Made by a program: the position numbers and the translations under genes
The notes under the pieces: model-generated
Database searches by the model: none
Told to the model about the DNA's origin: nothing
Seen by the model: only the letters and a program-made list of their open reading frames with translations
Origin: Mercenaria mercenaria
Lineage: Eukaryota; Mollusca; Bivalvia; Venerida; Veneridae
NCBI RefSeq assembly: GCF_021730395.1
Contig: NW_026461865.1
Coordinates: 1-64,000, forward strand
Direction: 5' to 3'
DNA length: 64,000 nucleotides
Shown: one piece after another, positions 11,916-23,250 of the stretch
Position numbering within the stretch: position 1 is the first letter of the stretch
How the letters are laid out: each line of letters opens with the position of its first letter

Positions 11916-12250
11916 ATTATCTCGTGGCCACGAGATACAAAAAAGAAAAAAACAAAAAACTATCTCGTTGCCACGAGATATAAAAAAGAAAAAAAAAAAC
12001 AAAAAACAATCTCGTTGCCACGAGATATAAAAAAGAAAAAAAAACAAAAAGCTATCTCGTGGCCACGAGATATAAAAAAGAAGAAAAAAACAACAAAAAA
12101 CGAAAAAGTTATCTCGTGGCCACGAGATATAAAAAAGAAAAAAAACCAAAAAACAAAAATGTTAACTCGTGGCCACAAGATACAAGAAAGAAAAAAGCAA
12201 AAAGCTATCTTGTGGCCACGATATATAAAAAAGAGAAAAAACAAAAAAGT
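11916..12250. repeat. Palindromic satellite, ~7 units, left arm
   Basis: About seven units of ~40-58 bp repeat. Each unit carries the perfect or near-perfect palindrome ATCTCGTGGCCACGAGAT followed by an A-rich linker (TAAAAAAGAAAAAA with C interruptions). The palindrome varies at one position (GTGGCC/GTTGCC). Open frames here are low-complexity artefacts. Confidence 0.85.
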
Positions 12251-12254
12251 TATT

Positions 12255-12866
12255 TCAACGCCACCACCACTACAACAACCACAACCACTACAAATAATAC
12301 CATCACCCCTATAACCACTACCTCTACAACCACCACTACCACTATTACCACTACTACTACCAGTACTAATACTACGACCGCCAACATCACTACCACTACC
12401 ACCACCACTACCACTACAACCACCACAACTACTACTAGAACCACGACACTACTACCCCACTACCAGTAATACGACCATCACCACTACCACCTTCACCACC
12501 ACCACCACCACTACCACTATTACTACCACCACCACTGTCACTACGACCATCACCACTACCACCTTCACCACCACCACCACCACCACCACTATTACTACCA
12601 CCACCACTGCCACTACTACCACCACCACCACCACCTCCACAACTACTACTAGAACCACGACACTACTACCCCACTACCAGTAACACGACCATCACCACTA
12701 CCACCTTCACCACCACCACCACCACCACGACTATTACTACCACCACCACTGCCACTACAACCACCACCACTACTACTACTGCCACAACCAGTGCTACTAG
12801 CACTACCAATACTACCACCATCACCACTACTACCATTACTACCATCACTACTATCACTACTACCAC
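12255..12866. repeat. CCA/ACT trinucleotide microsatellite, part 1
   Basis: A long imperfect run of ACC, ACT and CCA trinucleotides contains a larger internal repeat: the segment around CCCCACTACCAGTAA appears twice, near 12455 and 12670. It reads as poly-Thr, poly-Val or poly-His in different frames, with no sign of selection for protein. Confidence 0.9.
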
Positions 12867-12867
12867 C

Positions 12868-13148
12868 GGGGGCCTCCGTGGCCGAGTGGTCAAGGTCGCT
12901 GACTTCAAATCACTTGTCCATCACCGATATGGGTCCGAGCCTCACTCGGGCCGTTGAATTCTTCATGTGAGGAAGCCATCCAGCTGGCTTATGGAAAGGT
13001 CGGTGGTTCTACCCAGGTGCCCGCCAGTGATGAAATAATGCATGCAGGGGCACCTCGGGTCTTCCTCCACTATCAAAACTGGAAAGTGTCCATATGACCT
13101 ATAATTGTGTCGGTGCGACGTTAAACCCAACAAACAAAAACAAATAAA
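12868..13148 (+). mobile_element. tRNA-headed SINE, near full length
   Basis: The head GCCTCCGTGGCCGAGTGGTC is tRNA-like (A box GTGGCCGAGTGGTC; a B-box-like GGGTCCGAGCCTC), apparently from a Leu/Ser-type tRNA. A central body (GGAAGCCATCCAGCTGG, CCAGGTGCCCGCC) follows, and the tail contains GTGTCGGTGCGACGTTAAAC before an A-rich end. It resembles widespread molluscan SINEs of the V/RUDI kind; that name is from memory. It sits inside the microsatellite, which continues on both sides. A tail-only copy is at 54071-54118. Confidence 0.82.
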
Positions 13149-13149
13149 A

Positions 13150-13407
13150 CACCACCACCACAACAACAACTTTTACTACCACCACTACTTTCACTACTAC
13201 TACCACTACCAATACTACGACGACGACCACCACCGCTACCACTACTACCGCTACAACCACCACTACTACCACCACGACAACTACTACCACAACCAATACT
13301 ACGACCATCACCACTACTACCACTACCACCACCATTACTACCACTACCACTACCACTACTACCATTACCACCACCACTACCACTACCACCACCACTACCA
13401 CTACCAC
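13150..13407. repeat. CCA/ACT microsatellite, part 2
   Basis: This continues the trinucleotide run interrupted by the SINE. The variants include a CGACGACGACC patch. It is bounded by the inverted arm beginning TAGTAGACAGCGGCCCG. Confidence 0.88.
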
Positions 13408-13613
13408 CAGTAGTAGACAGCGGCCCGTTGGGGAGAGTGCCTGCGAGGCTGCGAGGCTATCACGTGACCCCATGACGTCATCAATGACCGCGCACGAACA
13501 ATGGGGAGGGTATCTTATGACTGCGCAGGAACAATGGGGCGGTATCCTATGACCGCGCACGAACAATAGGAGCCTCGGAGGCGAGGTTATCACGTTACGC
13601 GGAAAAACCCATG
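13408..13613. repeat. Left copy of ~205-bp inverted arm
   Basis: The arm runs from GACAGCGGCCCGTTGGGGAG to ACGCGGAAAAACCCATG. It contains three tandem sub-repeats of CGCACGAACAATGGGG type and a TGACGTCA octamer (13473-13480). The inverted partner is 16285-16495 with few differences, so the two arms are recent copies or kept alike by conversion. Confidence 0.85.
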
Positions 13614-14218
13614 ACGACACAATCGAGCAACAACATGGCGACCAGGTCAATGCCCTAGATCAATGAATGTCATCCATTACGTCACGACCGCACCCAACAT
13701 TCCAAAATGGCAATAGAGACTAGGTGAGTCAATCGGAATTTCCCATGACGTCACGGCCGCACCCAATATTCCGTTACCACCCAGATTCTCTATTTTTAGA
13801 CAATAGAGGATATTATATAACGGTATTCTTTTTATTGTCAGCCTAGTTTTATTTTTCATTGTCAATATTTCATTGTTTTATCTATAATCATTCCTAATCT
13901 TTTTTCTGTTGTCCTATCACAAAAGAATTTTATAGACATAAACCTCACCCAATTTCACTTTATATTACGAGATATCAATTACAATCAAATTCATTCAATT
14001 TAGCCTATTAATTGATATAACAATAACCAGAGATCAAATGACAAAGTGGCCACGGTCTTTTCACAATTGACTATTCAATTCGTCTCAATTATACTGTGTG
14101 CGGTAAGGCGGAACACGATCTCTTCTAAACTATAACTGGCGAAAAAAGTCAACGACCTTTGTAGTTTTTAATATTTATTTATTTTTCTATTTTCTATTCT
14201 ACATTAAAATTCATTTTT
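13614..14218. other. Internal spacer of the 4.9-kb foldback
   Basis: No gene is seen. Two diverged direct repeats occur near 13680 and 13750 (ACGTCACGACCGCACCCAA and ACGTCACGGCCGCACCCAA), followed by AT-rich DNA. Confidence 0.5.
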
Positions 14219-15262
14219 AGCTCATCTGATTTTTTGAAAAAAAATGATGAGTTATTGTCATCACTTGAGCGGTTGTCGGCGTCGGCGTCGGTGTCGGCGT
14301 CGGCGTCGGCGTCTGCGTCGGCGTTGCCTGGTTAAGTTTTATGTTTAGGTCAGCTTTTCTCCTAAACTATCAAAGCTATTGCTTTGAAACTTGGAATACT
14401 TGTTCACCATCATAAGCTGACCCTGTATAGCAAGAAACATAACTCCATCTTGCTTTTTGCAAGATTTATGGCCCCTTTTGTACTTAGAAAATATCAGATT
14501 TCTTGGTTAAGTTTTATGTTTAGGTCAACTTTTCTCCTAAACTATCAAAGCTATTGCTTTGAAACTTGGAATACTTGTTCACCATCATAAGCAGACCCTG
14601 TACATCAAGAACATAACTCCATCTTGCTTTTTGCAAGATTTATTGCCCCTTTTGGACTTAGAAAATCAGTTTTCTTGGTTAAGTTTTATGTTTAGGTCAG
14701 CTTTTATCCTAAACTATCAAAGCTATTGCTTTAAAACTTGCAACACTTGTTCACCATCATAAGTTGACCCTGTATAGCAAGAAACATAACTCTGTCCTGC
14801 TTTTTGCAAGATTTATGGCCCCTTTTGGACTTAGAAAATATCAGATTTCTTGGTTAAGTTTTATGTTTAGGTCAACTTTTCTCTTAAACTATCAAAGCTA
14901 TTGCTTTGAAACTTGCAACACTTGTTCACCATCATAAGCTGACCCTGTACAGCAAGCAACATAACTCCATCCTGCTTTTTGCAATAATTATTGCCCCTTT
15001 TGGGCTTAGAAAATCATTTTCTTGGTTGAGTATTATGTTTAAGTCAACTTTTCTCATAAACTATCAAAGCTATTGCTTTAAAACTTGCAACAGTTTTTCA
15101 CCATCATAAGTGGACACTGTACATCAAGAAACATAACTCTATCCTGCTTTTTGCAAGAATGATGGCCCTTTTTAGACTTAGAAAATCATGGGTAGGACAA
15201 TATTTCTATTACACAAAAAAAATCAGATGAGCGTCAGCACCCGCAAGGCGGTGCTCTTGTTT
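14219..15262. mobile_element. Minisatellite-bearing Helitron-like (HINE/pearl-type) element, ~172/175-bp units
   Basis: The element starts with AGCTCATCTGATTTTTT and has the inverse AAAAAAAATCAGATGAGC near its 3' end. A terminal hairpin (AGCACCCGC/GCGGTGCT) and CTCTTGTTT close it. Inside are a GTCGGC hexamer run and about five tandem units starting at 14330, 14505, 14677, 14852 and 15024. Spacing alternates 175/172, a two-unit higher order. Subterminal inverted repeats, tandem repeats and a 3' hairpin fit Helentron-type non-autonomous elements, seen in bivalves as 'pearl'-like repeats. No Rep/helicase is present. Confidence 0.62.
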
Positions 15263-16284
15263 GTTATTCTGATCTTGTCTTTTACTTCATTCAGCTGATT
15301 TGCTATGTCCAACCCATGTCAATTACATTGTAAGCGATGAGGCATCAAATAACAAAGTGGTAACGGAATATTAATGATCTTATCGTTTTTCCGTCATTGA
15401 CTGTTTAAGAAATCTCAGCCCGTGTCAATTACATTGTAAGCAACGAGGCAAATCAAGCCAATTAGTATATATAAACATTAAGTTACAATAGTAAAAAGCT
15501 CGAAATAAAAACAAGTCAATTTAATAAATTGATATAAGAACCACGATATTATTGAATTCATTGACAAAATGTTTTTAAATTTGTTTAACGTAACTTTTAT
15601 TTCTCGTTATATCTGAAATACCAGACAATTATAGGTAAATTTCAATTTTGACACGCGACTAGTATCCTATTCAACTATCGGTTATTATGTGGCTATTGAG
15701 AGATCAAAGATACGATAAACTACCTTATGAAGTCAGGTCAACTTTGTTGCTTCACGGGTTGTAAATAAAAGAGACCTGTAAGAAAAGCTCAATATCTATA
15801 TTGCAATCAAAAATTTCTTAATATTTTACACCCGATAAATGATTAGAATTCATTAGTTTTACAAATTTTCAAGTATTTTAGTGTAAAATCTCTATTACCG
15901 TATTAGTTCAAACTGAAGCGCCCATTAAAATTCTGAAAAAAAATCATTTGTTTAAAAGTACCACCATCGTATAGATCTCATCAAGACGATTCCAGAGATA
16001 TATGTAACTCTATACCCGTGAGACATAGTTTTCGAGAAATTCTAGATCGAAAAATCCAAGATGGCCGTCAATATGAAGGTTATTTATTAAAATCTCTCTA
16101 TCTCGCTTATTCGATATCGGATTGACTCGGGGTTTGGTTTATTTTATTAAGAACGTTGCCTCACATCTTTTTTAACGGGGTGGGTTGGGTCAAACAGTCA
16201 TGCATGAGTGAATTTCAAGGTCATTCAAACGATATGAATTTCAGCAGCAGTGAAACAAATGATTTTTTTTCCAGAATTTTAATG
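15263..16284. other. Internal spacer of the 4.9-kb foldback, right part
   Basis: AT-rich DNA without a supported gene. A short repeated phrase TGTCAATTACATTGTAAGC appears near 15318 and again near 15424, each after a CAACCCATG/CAGCCCGTG-like lead. Nothing else is recognised. Confidence 0.5.
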
Positions 16285-16495
16285 GGCGCATGGGTTTTTC
16301 CGCGTAACGTGATAACCTCGCCTCCGAGGCTCCTATTGATCGTGCGCAGTCATAGGATACCGCCCCATTGTTCCTGCGCAGTCATAAGATACCCTCCCCA
16401 TTGTTCGTGCGCGGTCATTGATGACGTCATGGGGTCACGTGATAGCCTCGCAGCCTTGCAGGTACTCTCCCCAACGGGCCGCTGTCTACTACCAC
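16285..16495. repeat. Right copy of ~205-bp inverted arm
   Basis: This is the reverse complement of 13408-13613, from CATGGGTTTTTCCGCGTAAC to GGGCCGCTGTCTA, with a TGACGTCA octamer at 16422-16429. It is followed by a shorter ACC/CCA microsatellite (16490-16600) and three TCTCGTGG/CCACGAGA palindromes (about 16635-16720). Confidence 0.85.
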
Positions 16496-16759
16496 TACCA
16501 CCATAACTTCTTTTACTACCACCACCACTGCCACTGCTACCATTACCACCACCACTTCTACCACTACCACCACCACTGCCTTTACCGCTACTACTACTAC
16601 TACTGCACAACTAGTTTTTTCTTTTTTATATCTCGTGGCCACGTGATAGCCTTTTGTTTTTTTTTCTTTTGGCCACGAGATAACTTTTTTTTCTTTTTTA
16701 CATCTCGTGGCCACGAGATAATATAAAAAAAGCTCACATGTCCCCTCTGAGCTTCCATA

Positions 16760-16943
16760 AGATACAGTTATTCTGGGTAATATTTCGGAAGTACTATGTA
16801 TATGAAGTTGTTCCGTATTAAAGTATAGACGAAGAAACCAACTGTATACCTCGTCAAATCATACGGGATGAGGACTGGTTATATTCTAGTATGGGGTAAT
16901 TATCGAAAACGAAACTAAAATACATTTGATTGCGTATCTAAGG
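16760..16943 (+). promoter_or_regulatory. Putative first-exon block, copy 2
   Basis: Counterpart of 2300-2449. It includes GAAACTAAAATACATTTGATTG and ends at the donor-like AGG/GTAAGT (16944). It is split from its upstream half (11820-11879) by the 4.9-kb foldback. The acceptor candidate is at 17903. Role inferred from conservation only. Confidence 0.33.
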
Positions 16944-17087
16944 GTAAGTGTCAGTGTCTTTTTCATTTTACCATTTTGCAAAATTTTATCATGTGATTTT
17001 ATGACAACTAAGAATAAGCAGCATAATGTACAGTGTACTCCGTATTCCGAACCAATTTTCAGAAAATGGGATTGTTCAAGTTTTTGT

Positions 17088-17526
17088 GGTATGAAGGTTT
17101 AAATGCCTCCGTTACTATTTTCTATGTAAAATTAACAATTTATAACATATTTTTATCAACATTTCTAGCCTTTCTTCTCTTAAGGTCTGTCTTTAGGCAA
17201 TCAAAAAATGCCAAAAAATATGAGGTTGACCATAATGCAGTGAAACCATGGTCACGTGTCTGAGACACGTGATGAAAACGCTAATATTGCGTAGGTAGAC
17301 ATCAGGAAATACCTACTTTCACTTTCATTTTACAAGACAGCATCGACTCAACTTTGGAAGCTATAACGTAGCTTAAAATCATCCGCAGACATTCCTCTTT
17401 ACAATCAAGCATCAATAAAGCTTATATCTGGCATGAAAATGGCCTTTACTAGGCGGGAAATTGCACTATATATTGATATGGACTACATTCGAGTGGACAT
17501 ATCCGGCCAATTACTACCTTCATGCC
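17088..17526. mobile_element. MITE-like insertion, ~439 bp, in 5'UTR intron of copy 2
   Basis: This block is absent from the matching place in copies 1, 3 and 4. Its ends are imperfect inverted repeats, GGTATGAAGGTTTAAAT and ATTACTACCTTCATGCC. It contains the near-perfect palindrome TCACGTGTCT-G-AGACACGTGA (17252-17272). No coding frame is supported. Confidence 0.55.
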
Positions 17527-18000
17527 TTGTTTTGCTGTATCTTGAAATTTAAATTCGTTCAAACCACATAGCTAGGAAACTCTTTATACAGTCAAAGCAA
17601 ATGTCTACGAAACAAGGCCACATCTGTATATAGATTAGCAGACTACATGTGGAAAGAGAAACAGAAAAATATTATGAATGTTTTGTAATTTTACTGACGG
17701 AATAAAAACGATATAAATCTTGAATAAGATTAAAAGTTTATCTTGTTGTCATATGTTTCATCAGAAATATAAATTCGGCATCCTAGAGTATTTCGAGCCA
17801 GCGACCACGAACTGCGTAACGTAACTAATACTTTATTCAAAACGACTACGCTGTCCCTTGTTGTTTATTGTCTCAGTAATTTTAATATTTTCTATACATG
17901 TAGGAAATAGAGCTAAAATGTCAAAATGGTCGTTAAGCGTGATAGCAATAAATGCATTTCATGTTAATTTTATAGAGGAATGAATACAATCAAATGAAAT

Positions 18001-18307
18001 ATGGCTGAAGGAGGTGACCTTACATCTATCAAAGACGGGTCGGATGCTGACTTCGAGTTAGTCTGTACGCCCTGTGGGGAAGATGATATTAGAGAAGAAG
18101 CTGTCAAATTTTGTGTAGAATGCAACCAGTATCTTTGTACAACATGTGCTAGATGTCATAGAAGAATTGTGGCTTCAGAATCTCACAAGTTGTTGGATAG
18201 GGAAGATGCCAAGAATGCGTCTATGGTTGCCATGACAGCAAAATGTCGATACCATCCAGATCACATGACATGGTCTATTGTACACAATGTATAGCCACAG
18301 AGCACAG
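18001..18307 (+). pseudogene. Copy 2 exon 1, broken B-box exon
   Basis: The start and first 87 codons match copies 1, 3 and 4 (MAEGGDLTS...). Compared with copy 1, 25 bases are missing after the codons for His-Pro-Asp (about 18262), which removes the FCGTH part of B-box 2 and shifts the frame. The frame then ends at a stop before the splice donor GTATTT at 18308, which is itself weakened from GTATGT. B-box 1 cysteines are intact, but a full protein cannot be made. Confidence 0.88.
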
Positions 18308-19936
18308 GTATTTACTGTACTCTTAGACTATTGAAACAAATTCCGTTTCACACCTAAGTACATTTCTTGAAGGTATGTACTACTGTCTTTTCTTTCTTTC
18401 AAACTAACTTTTGATAACTTATGAATAGTGGCTTAATATTATGTAGTTTGCATAGAAAGCGAGGTTTGTGGTTGTAGCTTGGATCAAGGTCAGTTTTTCT
18501 AAATAAGGAAGAATGATTTTCTTTAATGAGTTAGGTTAAGAATGCGATATTGGGCCCAGACTTGGTATATATTGGTATTTTGCCGATAGACAATGCAGTT
18601 TTCCAACAGACCTGAAAGAAGCCTCATTGTGCATACTATTGGCATTTTTCCGTTCGATCATCGCCCTTGATTCATAAAATTTAATGATGTTAGGACCTTT
18701 TCTCATATATCATTAGGCGCATTTCCACCAGACCATGCAGGAGTAATCTGTGGCAAGCCTCTATGCATATTGTCAGAAGGTTTCGGTTCAGTGATTTGCA
18801 GTGGAGTTAGGCCGGGCATCGATTTGTTGTATTTATCCTTGTCGGGGCAACTGTTCCGATACCAGCAGGAGGAATTTCACCTTTCACAAAAGTGACCATT
18901 GCTATGCCTATTTGTGCATTTTTGGGAATATTCCGGTTCGTTTTTTAACATAGTTACGGCCCTTGATTCGTCATATTTTATTGTGTTTTAGCCATTTCTC
19001 TTATATTAAAGAGCGGATTTCCACCAAACCTTACATGAGTGATCAGTGCCAAGTCTTATTATAAATATTATTGGCGTATTCAAGGTCAGTGATTTTCAGT
19101 GGAGTTATGACCTTTATTTGTCATATTTTACGATATTTAGGCAACTTCTCTTACACCAATAGGCAGCTTTCCATCAAACCTCACAGGGAGTTATCAGTGC
19201 CAAGCCTAATGAATAATGATATACATATCATCGGCATGTTCCGATTCAGTAGTTTTCAGCAGAGTTTATTGCGTTTGATTTATATTACAAAACGTATTTT
19301 AAAGATTTACACTACTTACTGTATAAAGGCTGAATTCCAGCAAACCTCACTGGTAATTATAGTGTGAAACGTAGTTGTGCACATTATCTTCATGTTCTGA
19401 CTAAATGATTTTCAGTGGAGTCATGGCCCTTGAAATGTCTTTTTTATCTGTGCTACTTCTCCTGTACCACTGGTTGAAATTCCACCAAACTTAACACTGG
19501 AGTTACCGCTGCCAAGCTTAAGTGTCTGTTTCGTTGGAACTTTATGGTTCAGTGAGTTTCCTTGAAGTTATGGTCATTAATATGTGGCACTTTACAATTT
19601 CCGCAGTTTAAGTGGTGCGAAACATACGTTTCTTTAGTGCAATTATCTTTTATAATTGTGTCATAAACATGTCATTATTATGCTGTAAATTTAGATAAGC
19701 CAATGTTTTAATATTAAATTCTATAGATTTGATGGATTGTCCCAGATAATCAAAATTTAACAGACACGATTTTGTACGAAATTATGTAAAATGGTATCGC
19801 TGATTAGAATGAAAATGCTGCAGACATTTTCACTATATAATGACTGTATATTGTAAACATTTGGTTGTTATTAATGAATTTTCTACTGGACATTCTTCAT
19901 TTTTATATTACATTTATTCTGCATTTTATTTTTCAG
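18308..19936 (+). other. Coding intron of pseudogene copy 2, with ~150-bp tandem repeats
   Basis: The intron is 1,629 bp and ends at a TTTTTCAG acceptor. About 18560-19640 is a decayed tandem repeat with phrases such as TTCCACCAAACCTTACA and CAGTGATTTTCAGTGGAGTTA every ~150 bp. Copy 3 has the same block; copies 1 and 4 do not. Confidence 0.75.
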
Positions 19937-21286
19937 AGTTTGTGAGAATGTTAAGAACATAGACAACATGACGGCATCTCTTGTCCAACGGAATGACACA
20001 CAGTGTTTACAATTTGAAACTAAAGCTGTTCACGACCAGTTAGTAGCTGCAAACAAGAAGAAACAGAAAAACGTCGCTTCTCACGAAGTACAAAGAAGCG
20101 ATATATTGCACAATATCCAGGATATAGAAAACACTACAGTAGAGTATATCGGGAAATTGAAAAGCGAAGCAGTTGAGAGTTTGAACAAAACGTGTTCAGA
20201 AGTAGATGGCAAGCTGGAATCTGAAATCAGCTTGATGGCTGAAACAATAACAGAAGTCCACAAATCGAAAGGTATATTGGAAACTGTAAATAGAGTGGAT
20301 GCTAGACAACAGTTTGTTCAAATAAAACTGATAGAAAGGAGTGTGAAAGATGCAAAGAAATTGTTTGACGAAAGTGAGTCAGAGGGAACTAGAATTGCTC
20401 GTTTTACAGAAAATGCAGGCCGGCCTGAGAAACATTTTAAGGACTGTCACTGATATAGGACGTGTGGTGTCATTGTGTGAAAACCAGAAGCAGATTACAC
20501 CAAGGCAATACAAGATAAAAGCGAAGAAAGAGCTTAATGTCAGAATGCGGAATGACAGACAGGAATGTTATATAACTGATCTGTGTCTGCTTCAGGATGG
20601 AACCGTTGTTCTGGCTGACTGCAATAACACGAAAATAAAGAGGCTTGATACAAATTTTAGTATAAAGGACACGTGTATTTTAACTTCCAGTCCTACGACC
20701 ATCTGTTGTACTGCTAAGGATGAAATTGCTGTTAAATTGTCTAACGACACGGTTCAGTTTATATCAGTTGGTCAGTCATTGACTGTTTTGAGAGATATAA
20801 CAGTAAAAGGTGGTTATTGTTGGGGTGTATTTTGCTGGGTAGCTTTGGGTATCTAACAGAAGCGGTCTTAAAGTGTACAATACATCAGGAACACTACTGA
20901 AGAAAAAAGTAATTAGACAGAGTATATTTAAATCTTCTCCTGAACATATGGCTGTCAGTGAAGAGGCTGTTATTGTAACAGATGGAAGTGATGGAGCTGT
21001 CTGTTTAGGAAGAGATGGTGCAGTTAGACGTGAGCTGCGGGACAGAAAGCTGAAGAATTGTACAGGTGTATCTGTATCTGCTGATGGCACTGTCTTCCTG
21101 TCTGGACATAACTCCCACAATATCGTGATGTTTAGTGGTGACGGGAAATGTCAAGGGGAACTACAACCGAAAGAAATGGGTCTGACTTATGTTTCCCCTC
21201 TATGTTGTGTTAACAGAAGAAATTGTTTAATTCTAGCACGAGATATGGATAATGACAGTATTTACATTCTTGAAATGTACGATTAA
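19937..21286 (+). pseudogene. Copy 2 exon 2, broken coiled-coil/propeller exon
   Basis: The exon aligns along its whole length with copies 1, 3 and 4 and still ends in ILEMYD, but it is split into three frames. About four extra bases near 20420 (GGCCGGCC beside GCCTGAG) shift the frame after the coiled coil. Further small losses near 20813-20872 (around TTTTGCTGGGTAGC) break a propeller blade and introduce a stop. Together with the exon 1 deletion this makes copy 2 a clear pseudogene. Its close similarity to the live copies suggests recent loss. Confidence 0.9.
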
Positions 21287-21584
21287 ACAAGGACGTCGAT
21301 ATTAAAGTCCTTGGAACAATGTGACAAATTACAGATACAAATACATAACTTGCCCGATCATTTACGTATGTTTTTATGACTTGTTTGCTCCACAACGTTA
21401 TGTATTTCATTCAGATACAATTGTTTAATAGTCTGAACTGTGTAACTTGAAAATTTCTTTATGCAAACATTGGAATAAAAATAGGTATTTTGTGACTGAA
21501 TTTCTTATAGAATCATACATATAATTTTTTTTTCTAAAATGTTATACCGTCATTGCATTTGCCGGATATATGTCTCCTTAATGA

Positions 21585-21997
21585 TCAATAAATAAAGACT
21601 TGCTGGAACTGTATCAGCCAGCAAGAAATTTGAGATCCAAGAACAACTCAAAACAACTAGTTGTTCCAAAAAGCATTAGAGACGCTAAAAGCTTGGATGC
21701 TTTCAAACGATCATTGAAAACACATATTTTCTTCAAGGTCTATTGAAACTCACTTTGCACGGGAAAACAAGCCTAATGTTAATTGTTCTTTAAAATATCT
21801 AGTACAATTAAAATGTAGAGTAAAACCTGATTCAGGCTAAATACCTTTTATTGTTGATATATTTTTTGTGTTGTATTGTATGTCCATATCATTCTGTGAT
21901 ATGTAGTTTGTACAGCGCTTTTGAACGTTTATTTTATAGATGAAAAGAGCGCTATAAAAATCTGGTAAATAAAAATAATAATAATAATAATAATAAA
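21585..21997 (+). mobile_element. 5'-truncated LINE fragment (ORF2 C-terminus and 3'UTR)
   Basis: A frame reading LVVPKSIRDAKSLDAFKRSL then KTHIFF is the familiar C-terminal end of many CR1/L2-like and related LINE ORF2 proteins. It is followed by a 3'UTR with the paired GCGC motifs CAGCGCTTTTGAACG and AGAGCGCTATAAAAAT and an (AAT)n tail. Copies 1 and 4 have an uninterrupted site (TCTCCTTAATAATATAAAT). No long target duplication is evident. It is a dead 5'-truncated insertion. Confidence 0.72.
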
Positions 21998-23004
21998 TCA
22001 CATGTTTTGACTTCAATTTCAAATTTAAAACTTTAATTTGATACATTGTGTTTCGGCATAAAAGTTTTAAATTTTCATAAAGCCTAGTTTAGGTAAAAGA
22101 ATGCAATTATTATTAAAATGTATCGAGGCTGTAAACATAATATAATAAACAGGACAAAAGACCTTCCTATAACGACCATTATTGCATTATATATATAAGC
22201 AAATGCGAAATTTACTGTAAAAAATCAGTCGCCATGTAATATTGCATACTCAGCATTTTTATAATTCTCAAATGTTAACTTTTTTCTAAAAGCTAGACAG
22301 CGGCCCTTTGATTGCTGGTGTTACTGTTCAACATACTCGGGACTTAAAGATATGTGGGTATGATATGATTTCATTTCAAAGACACATGTAGAACAGTAAA
22401 AATGCACATATAGACTGTCATAAACTAAATAATTTCCTGGGCAAAATTAATAAAAAAAATAAGTGATTTTATTCATCTGTGACAGTTGTTTTAGGTATGA
22501 TTTGGTAATTGTCTTACACAAGCGTGTTTCCTATATCTAGCATGATTTAGACTTAAATTCATTTTTTTTCAGTTACTTGTAACTGTAATTATCTGTAATT
22601 ATGTTGAATCACATAATATAGCACATACATCGCGGCATAGACAAAAATAACATTAATTTAGTGAGTCTCTTTGAGCAATTCGCGATAGGTTACTATTTGG
22701 TTCTCCAGTTAGCATTTTTCAGGTTGTCAGTTGCGTATTGCACAGAAAATAAGGTAAAAATACCTCCATGGTATACCAAAGCTTCCGTCTTTTCGTTGTT
22801 TTTGCACAAAAGTTCTATTGTAAGTAACGGCACGTGATGATAATATAATTGCTATTCTTTGATTTGACGTTAAAGGATTGAAGACTGGTCCTTATTATGC
22901 TGTATTTCTGCCCGAAATGGTAATATTTAAGCCCCGAAGATCAAAGTTCATACAGAAGTCTTAACATATATACGATATTCACATATATCATATACATGTA
23001 TATA
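21998..23004. other. 3' flank of unit 2, non-coding
   Basis: This corresponds to 8300-9280 of unit 1. No gene is seen. It is notably close to the second flank behind copy 3 (37540-38350), sharing the phrase ACTTAAAGATATGTGGGTAT. Confidence 0.55.
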
Positions 23005-23250
23005 AACATAGAGCTACGATGGTGTAATAGATAAGTCGAATGTCCCTGCTATCCGGAGGTTGAAGGTTGGAGCCCCGCCAGAGGCTGGTCTTGTTATTAA
23101 AGAGTGGTCGGTTGGTGAGATTCCCTACCTGTCTGGTACTCTGCTATTATGTAATGGCATCGGATAATCATGATGATCAATGTATGCAGGTGCCTCCTAA
23201 GTCAAACTAAGATGGTCCTTTCAGGAGGGCTGATGTTATAATAAATTATT
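23005..23250 (+). repeat. Old SINE-like segment, unit 2 copy
   Basis: This is the same element as at 9283 with the A-box-like GGTGTAATAGATAAG and the B-box-like GGTTGGAGCCCC. It is followed by AATCATGATGATCAATG and TTTCAGGAGGGCTGATG, which are also kept in unit 1. Confidence 0.45.

Larger units (their letters stand above)
11880..16755. mobile_element. Large foldback (TIR) element, ~4.9 kb, no transposase
   Basis: The left end GGAAGCTCAGAGAGGAC returns inverted at the right as CCCCTCTGAGCTTCC. Inside the ends, palindromic satellites with TCTCGTGGCCACGAGA lie on both sides, then CCA/ACT microsatellites, then a matching ~205-bp GC-richer arm (13408-13613 versus inverted 16285-16495). Other units have an uninterrupted site (for example GTAGTTACCATACAGTGATACTAGG near 2290). 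A GATAC-like target duplication is possible. No capsid, polymerase or transposase reading frame is seen. I call it a non-autonomous DNA element with long inverted ends. Confidence 0.72.

Noticed and set aside
11916-12250. CRISPR-like regular palindromic repeats
   Set aside because: Spacers are A-rich and alike, not unique; the host is eukaryotic and no cas-like gene is present. It is a satellite within a foldback element.
11886-12314. Open frames on both strands over the palindromic satellite
   Set aside because: They are made of A/K-rich linkers and the repeated palindrome; length follows repeat number and there is no domain or splice support.
12250-13650. Long poly-Thr, poly-Val and poly-His frames
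   Set aside because: They are translations of a CCA/ACT microsatellite. Every frame is open because of composition.
14384-15109. Three similar ~67-residue frames in a row
   Set aside because: They are the same frame of successive minisatellite units and do not represent a small gene family.
11880-16755. Large virus-like DNA transposon
   Set aside because: Size and inverted ends prompted a check, but no polymerase, integrase or capsid-like frame is present. It is treated as a non-autonomous foldback element.
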